A stretch of 64,000 bases of DNA from Rotaria sp. Silwood1 (lineage: Eukaryota; Rotifera; Eurotatoria; Philodinida; Philodinidae), in contig CAJNOP010000223.1 of assembly GCA_905250075.1 (NCBI GenBank), forward strand, positions 216,883 to 280,882, in the 5' to 3' direction. This document shows, in pieces, positions 45,249-57,501 of the stretch (position 1 is its first letter; every line of letters starts with the position of its first letter). Both the position numbers and the translations under genes were made by a program. The notes beneath the pieces are model-generated. The model was not told where the DNA came from, ran no database searches, and saw only the letters and a program-made list of their open reading frames with translations.

Positions 45249-45736
45249 GAGAGAGGTACCTTTTTTGACTACTGAAGACTCGTACATTTCTTATATTCAA
45301 AGAAGACATCTTTAATTGGCAGAGTAATGTCTCTTGCATACCTCGTTGGTGAACCTGTTGGTGGAGGACAAAAACAAAAATAATGTTTCAAAATCCGACT
45401 CACCCTGCTCGCCATCAAATTTATCACTGGATAGCGACTAAATTGCTCTTGATGATATTTTTTCGTTTATCTTAATCTTACTTTTTTTTGTTACTTATTT
45501 TATGTTCTTATTGCTACATTGTTTTATATCATAGTGTCTACTGTTTCTTTTTTACTGCAGCATCTTATCTCTAAAACTTGATGTAATCATATTTAAATAT
45601 ATTCTAAGCCTATGCATCAGAGTACGCGTTAATAATGTTAGTCAACTTTCGTCAGTATTGGTGAAAGTCTACAAGACTCGCCAACATTGACGAAAGTTTA
45701 CAGGACTTTCGCAAACTGATTGGCGAAGAGCGGGAA
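45249..45736. other. Region without recognised genes
   Basis: AT-rich sequence. Near 45.65-45.72 kb a short repeat of GACTTTCG/TGACGAAAGT words forms a local inverted repeat next to the C-rich telomere-like tract. Confidence 0.3.
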
Positions 45737-45811
45737 TCCCACACCCGCCCACGCCCACACCGCACATCCACACCCACACCCATCCACCCACACCCACACC
45801 CGCACCCCAAA
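45737..45811. repeat. C-rich telomere-like tract without a G-rich partner
   Basis: ATCCCACACCCGCCCACGCC continues as CACACCC and CATCC units to 45811. No G-rich arm stands before it, so it is a half-hairpin. Confidence 0.7.
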
Positions 45812-45944
45812 TCATCGATGATTATATTGATCGAAACTGGTCAAATTTACTTCGAACTAGTCTTGAAGTGAAAGTTTGCTTTTCTATAACTTCGAACGTT
45901 CTGCCGTGTTTTTCTGATACAAAGCTTATTAAATCTTCTAGTTT

Positions 45945-47174
45945 TTATTTCGATTGGTGACCAAAAAATTTGATTACAAAGTACAATGGGTAGCTAAATA
46001 AAATCATTTTTGATACAATCTGCTGTTTAGACGAACGGGAGAATGTAATACCTGGCTCACCCAACGTGCTGACTATATTTGCAATCATCTCTTCAAAATC
46101 TAGAAAGCGAGCATCCAGTTTGTTCAATTGTTCCTGTTTTTCGTTATCGTTCAGGAAGGCAAACCGAATACTATTGTAAACCAGCTCTTTCAGTTCTGCA
46201 TAACTTGGTTTATAACGATCGCTAAACATCAAATATTCATTGGTCAAAGTGGAGCGTGATACACCCGCGTCATCCGTAGCAATTATTAAAGGTACACCAT
46301 GTGCTTTGTATACCAACATTGGATGTGCATCGTTTTTAATGCCCAGTATGAATGCATTGCTACTTACAACCGCTTCGACTACTATATTGAGTTGCTTCAT
46401 CTTTTGTAATAGCTCATAGGCATTGTGCTCGTAAAATATATCAATGCCATGCCCAATGCGACTTGCTCCCGCAATTTCTATCGCTTCACGTATGTGAAAT
46501 TGCAAACCTTCTGGGGGCACCAAACCCAACACCAACTCTCCTGCATGCATAGCAAGTTTTACAAGAGGAAAGCGTTGCTTGAGAAAACGAAACATTTTCA
46601 TATGCAATGTATAGTCTCGCATCGATACAATACCATTTTCTGCACCGACAATATTGACACCGACTATTAGATCACTACGCATGGTTGCCGAAAAAGAAGA
46701 AAATAGACTAGAAAATACGCGGGAAGGTGAATCGCCTCTGAATACGTAACTTTGAAAACGCAATGTGAAATTGGCGTCATTAATTCCATCTGCCGATGTC
46801 TCGATCATATTCACATAATTATTGATTGTTGAATTGACTTGAATATCATTTACAACAGCATTGAAATAGGCTGTTAGTGCTCTGTCTATTTCAAAGTCGT
46901 CCGATTTCGAGGTCAAAGCATTCAACATAGCATTCAATTCATCTGCGACAGCAAGATTTGGACCACTTTGCAGTATTGTTTCTATATACTGTACATTTTC
47001 ACTCATGGCAGTATTTTTTAACCACATAAATCCTTCATGATAGTTACTATCAGCGACCGGGTCAAAATAACCAAAAGTATCAAAAAATTGTTTATCTGGC
47101 GGTGGTTGTTCATGATAATGATTGGAGTAATCAATGTCAGACCAACGTTTCAAAACTTCACGATAGAAGCCGTT
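45945..47174 (-). CDS. Bacterial-type adenosine deaminase, N terminus lost in gap
   Basis: It should hydrolyse adenosine to inosine and ammonia. The single long frame begins at the 10-N gap (47175-47184) and ends at the stop at 45945. Motifs of the metal-dependent amidohydrolase fold are in order: NGFYREVLKRW, FGYFDPVADSNYHEGF, NVQYIET, KLAMHAGE (zinc/catalytic His and Glu), ASRIGHGID, SSNAFILG, and ATDDAGVSR with the catalytic Asp pair. The N-terminal HxH strand that supplies two zinc ligands is not present and must lie in the gap or be missing. FDPVAD-type sequences are typical of secreted bacterial enzymes and not of animal ADA or ADA2, so transfer is likely. A C-terminal hydrophobic stretch (MILFSYPLYFVIKF) is unusual and could be a membrane anchor. 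Confidence 0.8.
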   Translation of the reverse strand, partial: NGFYREVLKRWSDIDYSNHYHEQPPPDKQFFDTFGYFDPVADSNYHEGFMWLKNTAMSENVQYIETILQSGPNLAVADELNAMLNALTSKSDDFEIDRALTAYFNAVVNDIQVNSTINNYVNMIETSADGINDANFTLRFQSYVFRGDSPSRVFSSLFSSFSATMRSDLIVGVNIVGAENGIVSMRDYTLHMKMFRFLKQRFPLVKLAMHAGELVLGLVPPEGLQFHIREAIEIAGASRIGHGIDIFYEHNAYELLQKMKQLNIVVEAVVSSNAFILGIKNDAHPMLVYKAHGVPLIIATDDAGVSRSTLTNEYLMFSDRYKPSYAELKELVYNSIRFAFLNDNEKQEQLNKLDARFLDFEEMIANIVSTLGEPGITFSRSSKQQIVSKMILFSYPLYFVIKFFGHQSK

Positions 47175-47184
47175 NNNNNNNNNN

Positions 47185-47386
47185 TTGCCTGGCAAAAATA
47201 GCAACCGTTTAGTTTTGAAACAAACGTTGCAATTATTTCACGTTCTTCATTACTCAATGAATCAGTATTATTATTACGCATCAATATATTGGCAAGATCT
47301 TGCATTGGTTGAGCAATTTCAGGACGAAACTTGAAGCCACTGCGTATACCGGGTATTCCTTCGGAAAGTTTAATATGAGGTAACAT
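47185..47386 (-). CDS. AhpD-like/carboxymuconolactone decarboxylase family, N-terminal part
   Basis: The start ATG at 47386 begins LPHIKLSEGIPGIR, the usual N terminus of bacterial peroxidase-related AhpD-like proteins, followed by FRPEIAQPMQDLANIL, EEREIIATFVSKLN and the redox pair in CYFC. The family reduces peroxides by this Cys pair together with a His (CxxCxxxH); the His would follow directly but falls into the 10-N gap. The other side of the gap is in an adenosine deaminase, on the same strand. Either two genes are joined by a scaffolding error, or two acquired genes lie side by side. Confidence 0.75.
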
Positions 47387-47711
47387 TTCGAACTACAAGC
47401 AAATAAACCTCTCATGAAAAGAACACGTAGCAAATTGGCTACGATTACTTGTTCTCAACGATAAACACGATGTGCAATTGAATCTGCTCCTTCTTTTACA
47501 TTTCTCCTATGGGTAGCACAAGATAAGAAAACAACGTTTAGTTACTCCTCTAGCATATCACAGAATGCAGTTGAATTGACACGTTGAGTTTTGCATAACA
47601 ATACGAGCAACTACCTGTGTTGACTTAAGAAGAAAACGTGATGCCTTATTTCATTCTCGACACTTATCATGTAAAATAATTCATATTTTTGTCATTGATC
47701 TTCTGTTCACT

Positions 47712-47951
47712 TTATATTAAGTTAATAGCTATTGCAATCTCTGTGAATAACTGAAGATAGATGTGAGTGAAGAGAAGAACCTTACCCTCATCCTTATGAA
47801 AAAAGATGCTCGATAGTGATATTTGATTTAGGTATATAGCAAGAACTTCATGAGTAATAGAGATTATTGTAGGGAATGTCGTGCAATTCATGGCCCAATA
47901 GGCGGCAATATCATCTTGACCTTTGTTATTCAAATCGATGTTGAAGTTCAT
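47712..47951 (-). pseudogene. Possible hAT transposase dimerisation fragment
   Basis: The frame contains DIAAYWAMNCTTFPTIISIT, similar to the WW..N...FP.L..MA motif of the hAT C-terminal domain, followed by HEVLAIYLNQISLSSIFF, which would correspond to the LAIPATSVPSERVFS region in decayed form. This is a short stretch and the match is weak. Confidence 0.35.
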
Positions 47952-50463
47952 TCACTCGGTGAAGAGATGGTTTAGCATCTAACGTAAATTTCATTTCTAT
48001 TTGTTGGTTTTTTTAACTCTCTCTAGTATATTAATGTGTTTTAACATCATTCCGTCGACATATAATTAGAAGCAAAATCATTATTTTTTATTTATAAAAG
48101 AAGAATCCTTCTAGAAGATCTTTTTTTATGTTTATATAAAACTTTGGATTATCAAATCAAATTCTTTTATCGAAAACTGTCGAATAAATTCACTTTTTGC
48201 TTAATTGTTTTGTTTTGTCTAACTCTCAATAAAAAAAGACTGTTTTTCATCTTTATTCTATTGTGCAGGATAGTCGAAAAAACTTAAAATTATCTTCATA
48301 ATCATCCATAAAAAAGACAAGAAGAAGCAGTGCATGAATGTATCCTAGTTGAACTTGTTATTGCGTTGGAGGAAATAATAATGTGATTCGCTTAGTAATG
48401 GAATGCAATTGTCATTAAGCAATACACTAGTGTCGAGTGCAGCATCATTCTTTCTCTCCTTTTGGTCATTGCATTTGTCTGGCACAGCTCCGTCTTTATG
48501 ATGATTTCTTCTTCTTTTCGAAGATACTCTTCACTCATAATACTATTCATTCGTTTGACAAGCCGATTGAATATGAACGAAACCTCATAGCGATTCGAAT
48601 TATGTCGAGTTTTAATCTGATGCGTAATCAAAATTAATATCATTTAATAATTTATCGAAGGAGTGAGAATAGACAATAATATCGATTACAAAATATACCT
48701 ATGTAAGAATACATTTGTTTTACTTTTCTTCAAGAGACAACACATAAAAACCATTGTTATCACATTAACTATTTCTGCTTCCTTAAATTTTAATATTTGC
48801 AGTTTAACGTGCGAAAAAGATCATTTTTTTTAGTATAATTTATTTTGCACATATGTTTAGTATTTACTATACATATGTCTCAATTTAACACTACGATGCA
48901 TCGATCGGCATTATTGAGAAAAAAAAAGAAAAATATATTTTCCAAAAGTGTGATAAAAATAGCATTGCCATCGCTACTAAAAGTGTTTTTCTATGACTTC
49001 TGATTTAAACAATTGATTCTTCCTTGTTTTGATGAAAGCACTTTTGATACATAAAAAAATACGGACACATTTCCTGAACATTTGAATGCTTCAAATATTC
49101 AGGAAAATAACGCTGAATGAATGAGTTGCATCCGTTGAAATGGAAAAAGAAAATAAACATATTTATATATATTTTGGACTTTGACGCCTAAAAAAGTTAC
49201 CTTAGAAAACAAAACCTTCCATCGACATGTTTTAATGGATCTAATATATGCAAAATTTTCATTTAAATACAGTAAAAAATTTCAAAATCTAAGTACTTAT
49301 TAAGTAGGATACACTTCTACTTTCGTGAATCATATATGAACAAACTGGATAGTCGACGTATAAGCCTGACATCTATACTAATTCAAATTTTAGTGTACAA
49401 AATACAAATATATGATATACTAATATTTACAACAAAACTCGTTTTTTTTTTTATTAAAAAAATAATATATACGATCTAAATGAAAACTATAAATGAGTTG
49501 TCTTGACGATCTAATTTACATGATATGAATAATGGCTGAATGAAATTAAATATAACGGATAGAGACAACATTTATATATTGATTTTGTTTCTTTCGTATC
49601 TTAGTGTAAGATGATTGAAGTGAGTCAAATCTATTTTGTTTATGAAAGATAACTTATGATATTTTCTATACATTTTGTTTACGAATTTTTTTGTCAAATA
49701 TGTCCATAATAGAGTATTTATCGACATCTAAAATATTTCGAGTGACTAAAAGAGCACTTAGAAATCTTCTAAGCAATGTATTTTACGATTACTTTTCTCT
49801 AACAAGAGAAAATCTTAATATATGCATAGAGAGTTCATACAAATTTCTATCGATCGTAGTTAAAAAAAAGCAAATGTTTTACATTTGCTGAAAAATTTCA
49901 GACCTTAAAAGATTTTACAGTAAGTTTTTGTGTTATCCCGAACAACGATTTGTATCTTATAATAAAAACCATTTAATATGGTTCTCTTTAATTTAATTAT
50001 TCTTTTTCTATCGTTGACTAATTTGAATCTAAATCAGTCATCTAATTTTCATTTTTTTTTTCAAATCAAACTATATAAACAAGGAAACCTATCAAACCTT
50101 ACAAATCAATTTCCTATCAAGTGTAAGATCAATCGAAATTTCATATAAGTTTCCAAGAATGAAGAAACATATCATACAGAAACTCTTCCACCATAAGTTA
50201 GTACATAACCATAAAACTAATATGTTTAATTGAAATACATCACAAAATACAATTTTTAGAAAAGAAGATCGACTTTCTATAATGTGTCTGCTTTTAAAAT
50301 AGCAAAATTTTTTCTTCCCGCCTTACATACATAAATTTTCATTAATAAAAAAAGAAACAAGACAAAATAAGTGAAATTCTCTCTTTTTTTTTTAAGTTCT
50401 ATTTAAAATTTTTAGATACCAAAAAAAAACTACTTGATTAATTACTTCATTTTTTTACACAAT
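47952..50463. other. Long AT-rich intergenic region
   Basis: More than 2.5 kb with no recognised gene, transposon end or RNA gene. It separates the transposon-rich left part of the window from the compact host genes on the right. Homopolymer runs of A and T are frequent. Confidence 0.4.
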
Positions 50464-51357
50464 ATGTCTGTTTACGATAGCAAAGCCAATTATCATCCAG
50501 TATCAACATTACCCGGCAGTTTACCACATGGTAATTTCACTTAATACTTTCATTCATTCATATCTTTCTTTTTTTTTTGTCAAGGATCATATCTTCTACC
50601 CGGCAATGGTTATTACAGGTATATAAAAATAAAATAATTTTTGATGATTTGATTAACAATAAAACAAACTTTCAATAGTGTTGAAGGACGTTTACCTCGT
50701 CTTCGTTATGATACACAAAAATTTCTAAATGATCCAAAATATACATATTCACAGAGTTATCGAATTGATGCAATGCAAGCATTACAAAATGTTAAAAAAG
50801 GTACTATTCATTAATTTTTTGTTTCTTATAAATATGATAATCATTTTCTTTTATCTCAAAAACAGGCACTAGTTTACCTCGTTATTATACATATTATCCT
50901 CATTTTGAAGCAGCTCGTGAACGACATATATTTGTACCAAAATATTTTCCTAATGAAAATCCATCATGTTATGAACATAAAGGTTTACAACATTTTAAAG
51001 ATGTATAATTTTAGAAATATTATTTTTTTTAAAAAAGAAATTATTTTAATTTAATTTCAGTTGGCTTCAAACTCAGAAAGATATGCACTTCGAAGTGTTA
51101 ATACTTTACCACCTATTGATTATGTTACAATACCACAAGCCGATCAAAATGATGAAATTTATCGTACTTATCAACCTAAAATGCCTTAGTAAGTTTAATT
51201 ATTTAATAATAATAATAATAACATATTCTATTGATTTATTAGTGATATGATGATATTACGTGATGAACAAATGTATAAAACACCATATTCAAAAGATTTT
51301 ATGACACGTAGTAAAACATTTGTTTCAAGTACTACGTTGGTACCACGTGGATGTTAA
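50464..51357 (+). CDS. Tyr/Pro-rich 200-aa protein, six exons, function unknown
   Basis: Exons 50464-50530, 50585-50618, 50679-50800, 50866-51002, 51061-51188 and 51243-51357 all have GT-AG borders and consistent phases and end in TAA; introns are 54-65 bp. The product is rich in Tyr, Pro, Arg and His (SLPRYYTYYPHFEAARERHI, YRTYQPKMPYDMMILRDE) with no signal peptide or membrane segment. Repeated LPR/LPP and Tyr-rich turns are reminiscent of small microtubule inner proteins of cilia, but I do not recognise the family and this is only a style argument. The clean gene structure makes it a real gene. Confidence 0.75.
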
Positions 51358-52222
51358 ATTTTAAGAAATTATAGTATAGATTAAACTTTGCTTAACTAAC
51401 CCGTTGAAATATATATTTTAATATTCTTTTCATTATTAACTTAAATAAATTATAAAAAAATGAATAGCATGATACATTTATTGATAAGGTTATTAGAAAT
51501 TTTCAATGTGAAGAATGATATTTCTTAAGAAATTCATTTTTTATAAAACTACAGTGAAAGTTGGTAAATATTTTCATGTTAAAGTCAAGATTGACATACA
51601 GAATATCAAGAAAAGAATTCAATAAACTCACTACGAGTACTTATTTCATTGATAATAAATGAACTGATAGTCATCCAGTACAAGCATTACGACCGTATAA
51701 TAACATATATAACGTGGTATACTATTGTATTCACATACGCTTTCATTCACTCAAGAGAAACAGTCTATTATCCACTATGCCTAATTAAGCATATGAAATA
51801 TAATTTCTTCACTTGAAAAAATATTTATTACGTAATCTATTGTCCAGATCGATGAAAATAATAAAATATCTATCGTAGCATATAGCTGTTTTTAATAATT
51901 GTGCCTTAATTTTTGATCTGAGCAATGTTCAATATACTAGCGACCTCTATTCAAATTTTGAAATAACCTTTTAAATTTCAAATCTTAAATATAAAAATAT
52001 TTGATTAATTTTAAATAATAAAAATCTTCATATTATATTGATTTTCTATGAAGAAATATATGAATTTGTACATAACCAATAGAAAACATGGACTTCAAAG
52101 AAGTAAATAATACTGAATCCAATGTCTTGTCGATTTTCATTTATTTATTTTTCTTTTATTTGTTCGATGTATGAATTTGTTTTAGATCTTTTTTAGTCTT
52201 TATAAAAAAATAAAATTCCAAC
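51358..52222. other. Intergenic region upstream of RPL22
   Basis: AT-rich, no feature recognised. The last 60 bases before the RPL22 start contain a T-rich stretch and TATAAAAAAATAAAA, which may be a core promoter or an AT-rich leader. Confidence 0.3.
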
Positions 52223-52990
52223 ATGACTGACAAAAAGACATCAGGAACAACTACATCAGCTACAAAAAAAGCTTCAGTTGCTAATAAAAAATCGGTTACA
52301 GTAACTCCAGCTCCACCAAAAGCTGAAGTAAAATTTTATTTTATTTTTAATTATTTATTTAATTCATATTTTGCAAATAGAAAACTGAATTAACTAAAAA
52401 ACCGACAACTACAACACCAACACCAGCTCAAACAAAACCAAAGGCTACTACACCAAGTACTAAATCAACATCATCATTGGCTAAAACATCAACTAAAGTT
52501 ACAAAAAAATCAACAGGATCATCAAAAAGTGGTGCTAAAAAGAAACATAAGGCTATTAAATACTATATCGATTGTACACATCCAGTTGAAGATGGTATTT
52601 TTGATCTTAATGCATTTGTATGTGTATTGTTTTCTTTTTTTTTTTTTCAAATTAAAATTTTTATAATTTTATCTAGGAACGATTTTTACATGAAAAAATG
52701 AAAATCAATGGTAAAACATCAAATTTAACTGATATTGTCGGTATTGAAAAGGCTAAATCTAAAATTAGTGTTACATCGGAAGTTCCTCTTTCGAAACGGT
52801 AAAAAAAAAAAAAAACTTTTTGTTTTTTTATTTAATTTTTCTTTTAAGCTATATGAAATATTTAACAAAGAAATTCTTAAAAAAACATGAACTTCGTGAT
52901 TGGTTACGTGTTATTGCTAATTCAAAAGATGCTTATGAATTACGCTATTTCAATATCAATCAAGAAGAAAATGAAGGCGAAGAAGCTTAA
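52223..52990 (+). CDS. RPL22: 60S ribosomal protein L22 (eL22)
   Basis: Four exons, 52223-52327, 52381-52617, 52677-52798 and 52849-52990, with short introns (50-59 bp), give 201 residues. The conserved core is clear: [69 protein letters not shown] and [12 protein letters not shown], ending in the usual acidic tail. A component of the large ribosomal subunit. The N terminus carries about 80 extra residues rich in Lys, Thr, Ala and Ser ([28 protein letters not shown]), an extension like that of insect L22, where it resembles histone H1 tails. Confidence 0.95.
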
Positions 52991-54328
52991 ATTAATGATT
53001 TTTCTATCGTCATTTGTTTTTTTTTCTTGAATATCATCTACTATAAAAGAAAAAAACAAAAGAATAACAAGAAGAAAGTTCATATTGTGATTGTTTTTTT
53101 TTTTGTTTTAAAAAAGAAAAGAAAGAAAAAATAACAACAGAACTAAATTTAAAGTATATTTGCAGATTTTTTTTTTGCATACGAATATCATTGTTATTTG
53201 TTAAAAGTGAATTATGTATTGATTTTATTTGATGCAATGCACCAGTTATCGTGATTTGCCTATCTATAAAGTGTTAGAGGAATATATTCAATTGTCAGAC
53301 ACTATTTGACTGTGTATTGTGGCAAAGAATCAGAAATTAGTTTGATTTAAATTTTTGAAAGTCCGGAAAGTCAAAAAGAATATTTTACATCTTATATTAG
53401 ATGAACAGGCTTTTGTACTGATGATGGACGACATTTCGAAGTTTTTAATAATGAATATAAAGTTCTCAAATACTTCTTTATACAGTTAGTGTCTATAAAA
53501 ATGCTATTATTCAATTTACTTTTCATCAAAGTTTTTTTTTTGGATAAGGAACAAACAGTATCTAAGAGTCTGCTAAGAATCGTGACAGTTTTTAAATAAA
53601 ATTTTTCTATTTTTAATATTGTAATTCGAAACTAAAAGTTGAAATCTTCATTAATAAATCAGAAACTACTCTACATGAAAACCCGAATCTAACAATTATT
53701 AGTATATTTTCACAAGAGTTTGTAAGATATACCAAAATTTGTTAACAGACCATTTAAAATAATTTTTCAAGTCTATGAAAAAGTCTCTCATTACTCTTGA
53801 ACAAATACAGACGCAACACTTCTTAGTCCCTATAGGGTTTTTTGACTCGTCTGAAATACTTTCAAACAATGTTAACACAAACAAATATGTTTATTGATAA
53901 TATCAAATCACAAGTTCGGTCTAAATTAATTTTTTGATATTTTTCAAACATGATATTATTAGTCTCGATTAAATACTGAGACAAAATTTCTAACTACGAC
54001 CTACCTGTGAGTGCGACGTAACCCATATGACAGGTGTCAGTATCTTGATAAGTATTGATTTATTTTAAAAAGAATTTTTGTATTCATAAAATTATGCTTT
54101 TGTATTTGCAAGCTCATCTTTTAATCGTAAAACTCGAAAGTAAATAAGAAAAGAATAGTTAGATGAAATTCTTTCTTTCGAAATCAATTCTAATGCTTTA
54201 TTTCAATACATTATCAACGACGTTTTAAATTACATACACACAAACATATACACAAAAAACAATATAGATTTAATTTATAAATGACTAGAAAATGTATTCG
54301 GATTTTTTTACAATACTCAATTAATTTC
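52991..54328. other. Intergenic region between RPL22 and the OATP gene
   Basis: AT-rich, with long T and A runs directly after RPL22. No gene, repeat element or RNA gene recognised. The two genes converge here, so it holds both 3' ends. Confidence 0.35.
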
Positions 54329-57300
54329 TTACATGCTAACAGTTGTTATTGTACTTAGTGTTGTTGTTGTTGTTGTTGTAATAATTTGTGATTTATTTTT
54401 TTCTGTTTTATCCAACATTTTAACATAAGCATGCCATGATATTCCACAAAATAAAGCTGATAAACTTCGAAAACCAAATCCAAGTAATGCTAATGATATA
54501 GCCATACGTTTATTATTATAATGTTTGCATTGATATTTATAACCACATGTTTCACGTATCCATGTTTTACATGTTCGATCAATAATTGTACCAAATAAAA
54601 TTGTACCTGGTAGATAACCAAATAATTTTGTTATTGTTGATTTAAAACCAAGTGAAAATGCTCGATGTGTTAGTTCAACACTATCAAATATGCATTTAAG
54701 TGCTGGAATAATAACACAACAAGACATAAAAATAACAATAAATGCACCACATAATGTAATTACTAAATTAATTGTACATTTACGTTCTTTACATCGACCT
54801 TAAGGAAAATCAAAAAAAAATATCTAAGACGTTCTATTTATAGATAAAATTTCAGCACGATATTTCATTGTCATCGAACTCAATGATCCTATGATCATAA
54901 TTCGACAAGTGAAGATCGAAAAATTAAACAAAAAATAGACTTCATTTTACTCCTCATTATGACTAATCGCATGGCAATAATTGCAAGCGAAAAACAATTC
55001 GACTATTAGGATTGTTCTTTTGCACGTCAATATTCGATATACGTAATATTTCATTATTCCATCTCTTAATCATTTCACAATAATAACATTTTTTTTTTCG
55101 AAAGGCCATCGGATCAAATGATTTTAATTACATTAGTGGAAAAAAATTTCCTTCCTCTTCTAGTACATCTCATTTTCAATATAGGCAGAAGGTTGCAACT
55201 GTCTATTAGATGTTACGTGACATTACAATTAATATATAGTTAATACTCGATATTTTTATATTCAACTAAAGCTCCGTATGTAGTTTCTCGTCAAAAAAAA
55301 AGGTCATATAATTTGTTGTAATTGTACTATTTCTGGATGTCTTTGAGTCCTTGCCATTAGCACGATAATTATTGACATGTCATGTCCTTTTAGAAGAAGG
55401 TTCTTATCTGTAAGCCAAACTTTAATAAAATTTTGAACTCGATTGTTTGTAGTTTTACTGAATTACGATCTACGAATAAATCTTTTCTTTTTACAAGTAT
55501 AAATTTCAAAAGAAAACTAAATACTATCTATAATAATTCTCGTTGTGTCTAAGCAATCGAGATAACCTCATAGTTCTGATCTATGCTTTCAATGAATTAT
55601 ATGCAAAGAAAACCTCAGATCTTCAATACCTATGATAGCTTTCTCACTTCAAATATTCATGTATAATTTCTTACCAACAATGACCGTACTATTTTCTGGT
55701 AAACATAAACAATTAGCATATTTTCCTTTAAGTATTTTTCGACAACCTAATAAACATGGATTTTGATAAGTTTCTTGATTAGCTAAATCACAAACTGGTT
55801 GATAAATATTCATATCGCATTCTTAAATAAATAAAATTTAAAATAAAAACAAAACAAAAAGAAAGGTTTTTTTTATCTTTCTTTTCTTACTGCATTTTCG
55901 TTTGCATGGACTTTCATTTCGATCTGCTTCAATTAAAGGTTCATCAAAAAAATCTGTATCAAATGCTGTTGATATAACAGGCATGGAATGTGTTGTTCCT
56001 ATTAAAATAAATCTTTAAAAAACAAACAAACAATCTAATCTATTATACCAATTGTTGGTTCACGACAATGAAGCATTAAACCAAGAAATATCACAGATGA
56101 TATAGCAAGAATAATACAACAAAATTTTGCACATTGTCGACCATTCATATCAAATTTTTTAACAAAATAAGCACCTAATGGTGTACCAAATATAACTGAA
56201 AATAATGAAATAATTCCCATATATACACTTGAATGTGATGATGTTGTACGAAATTGATATTCAATATGTTTACTTAAAAAAGCTAAATAACCTTTTATTA
56301 ATAATGCTTCAATAACAGCACAACAAGTAATACCCATATAACGTAAATTAAAAATTAAATGTTTTATTAAAAATAATATATCAAAAAAAATATCTTTGAA
56401 TTTAATTGATTCATTATTAATTATAATTGGAATTGGTTGTTCAATTATTAATAAAGATTCATTTTGTATACCATTTATACTTAAACTAAGATTTGTTATT
56501 GATGAACTTGTATGTGATAGATGAGATTCATCAATTATTGCTGTTGTTGTTGTTGTATTTACAATACATGTTGAATTTATTAAAGATTGTTTAATTTTTT
56601 TTGATGAAAAATAATGATGACATCGACGAATATCAAATAAACATAGAAGAACACAAATAATCAAACTTAAACATGTACCTAATGCATAAACAAGCCACCA
56701 GGCTCCAACCCATTCGGAATAATTTGGTGTTAACCAAACAGGTTTTTTTATATATGTATAAACTTTAAGAAATTGTGAAGTAGCAAGAAAACCAAGACCA
56801 ATACCAATTCCACCAACTGCATAATAGATACCTAAAAAAAACAAAAAAAAAAGTTAAATTTTATATTCATTGTTATATCAAACAATAATAGGTATACCTT
56901 GAGCTATAGGTGCTAGTTCTTGTGAAAATAAATCTTCAATTAATGTTACAGCTAATGTTGGTAAAGCAGCTGATCCACATGCATTAATAAAATTTGATAA
57001 ATAAAAAACATATTTTAATTGACTTAAAAATTTAAGATTATTTGAAAATGAACAAACACTTATTGTTCGATTTTTATTACATAATGTTAAATGATCAACA
57101 AAATGTGAATCTAATGGTGGTTTACCACGTTTTGATTCAAGTAAATGTGGAAATGACATAACAAGAAAACCACTAGCTAATATACCCATTGATATAGCTA
57201 TCCAACGTATTTTTCTACCACTACGATCACCAAAATAACCAATTATTGGATATGTAAATATAGCAACAAGTTCATAAACTGATTGAAATAAACCTGTTTC

Positions 57301-57501
57301 TGTTGATGTCATATAAAAACCAGATTCAAGTGTTGTCATTATAGCATTATTTGCACCACCAACAATAGCATTTTGAATCATATTACATAAACATATGAGT
57401 AGAAAAATTATTTTTGTTGATCGACATATTGAATTTATAGATTTTGTTATTGAAGAATCAATCGTAGTACCATCACCATCATCATCATCGTTTCGATTCA
57501 T
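54329..57501 (-). CDS. Organic anion transporting polypeptide (OATP/SLCO family)
   Basis: Five exons, 57501-56898, 56831-56049, 55998-55891, 55821-55675 and 54798-54329, join in phase to 703 residues, the usual length. About twelve membrane segments are visible. Diagnostic parts: FQSVYELVAIFTYPIIGYFGDRSGR cited in part as GYFGDRSGRK; the signature WVGAWWLVYALGT before helix 6; and, in the large outer loop, a Kazal-like cysteine-rich domain (CDMNIYQPVCDLANQETYQN, PCLLGCRK, CLCLPENS) encoded by its own exon. LFGTIIDRTCKTW near the end is also typical. It should be a sodium-independent plasma-membrane carrier for bulky organic anions. The acidic N terminus (NRNDDDDGDG) and the Thr-rich C terminus are low-complexity. 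Confidence 0.93.

Noticed and set aside
44643-45268. Long open frames across 44.8-45.2 kb
   Set aside because: Repeat translation of the hairpin arms and the neighbouring MITE.
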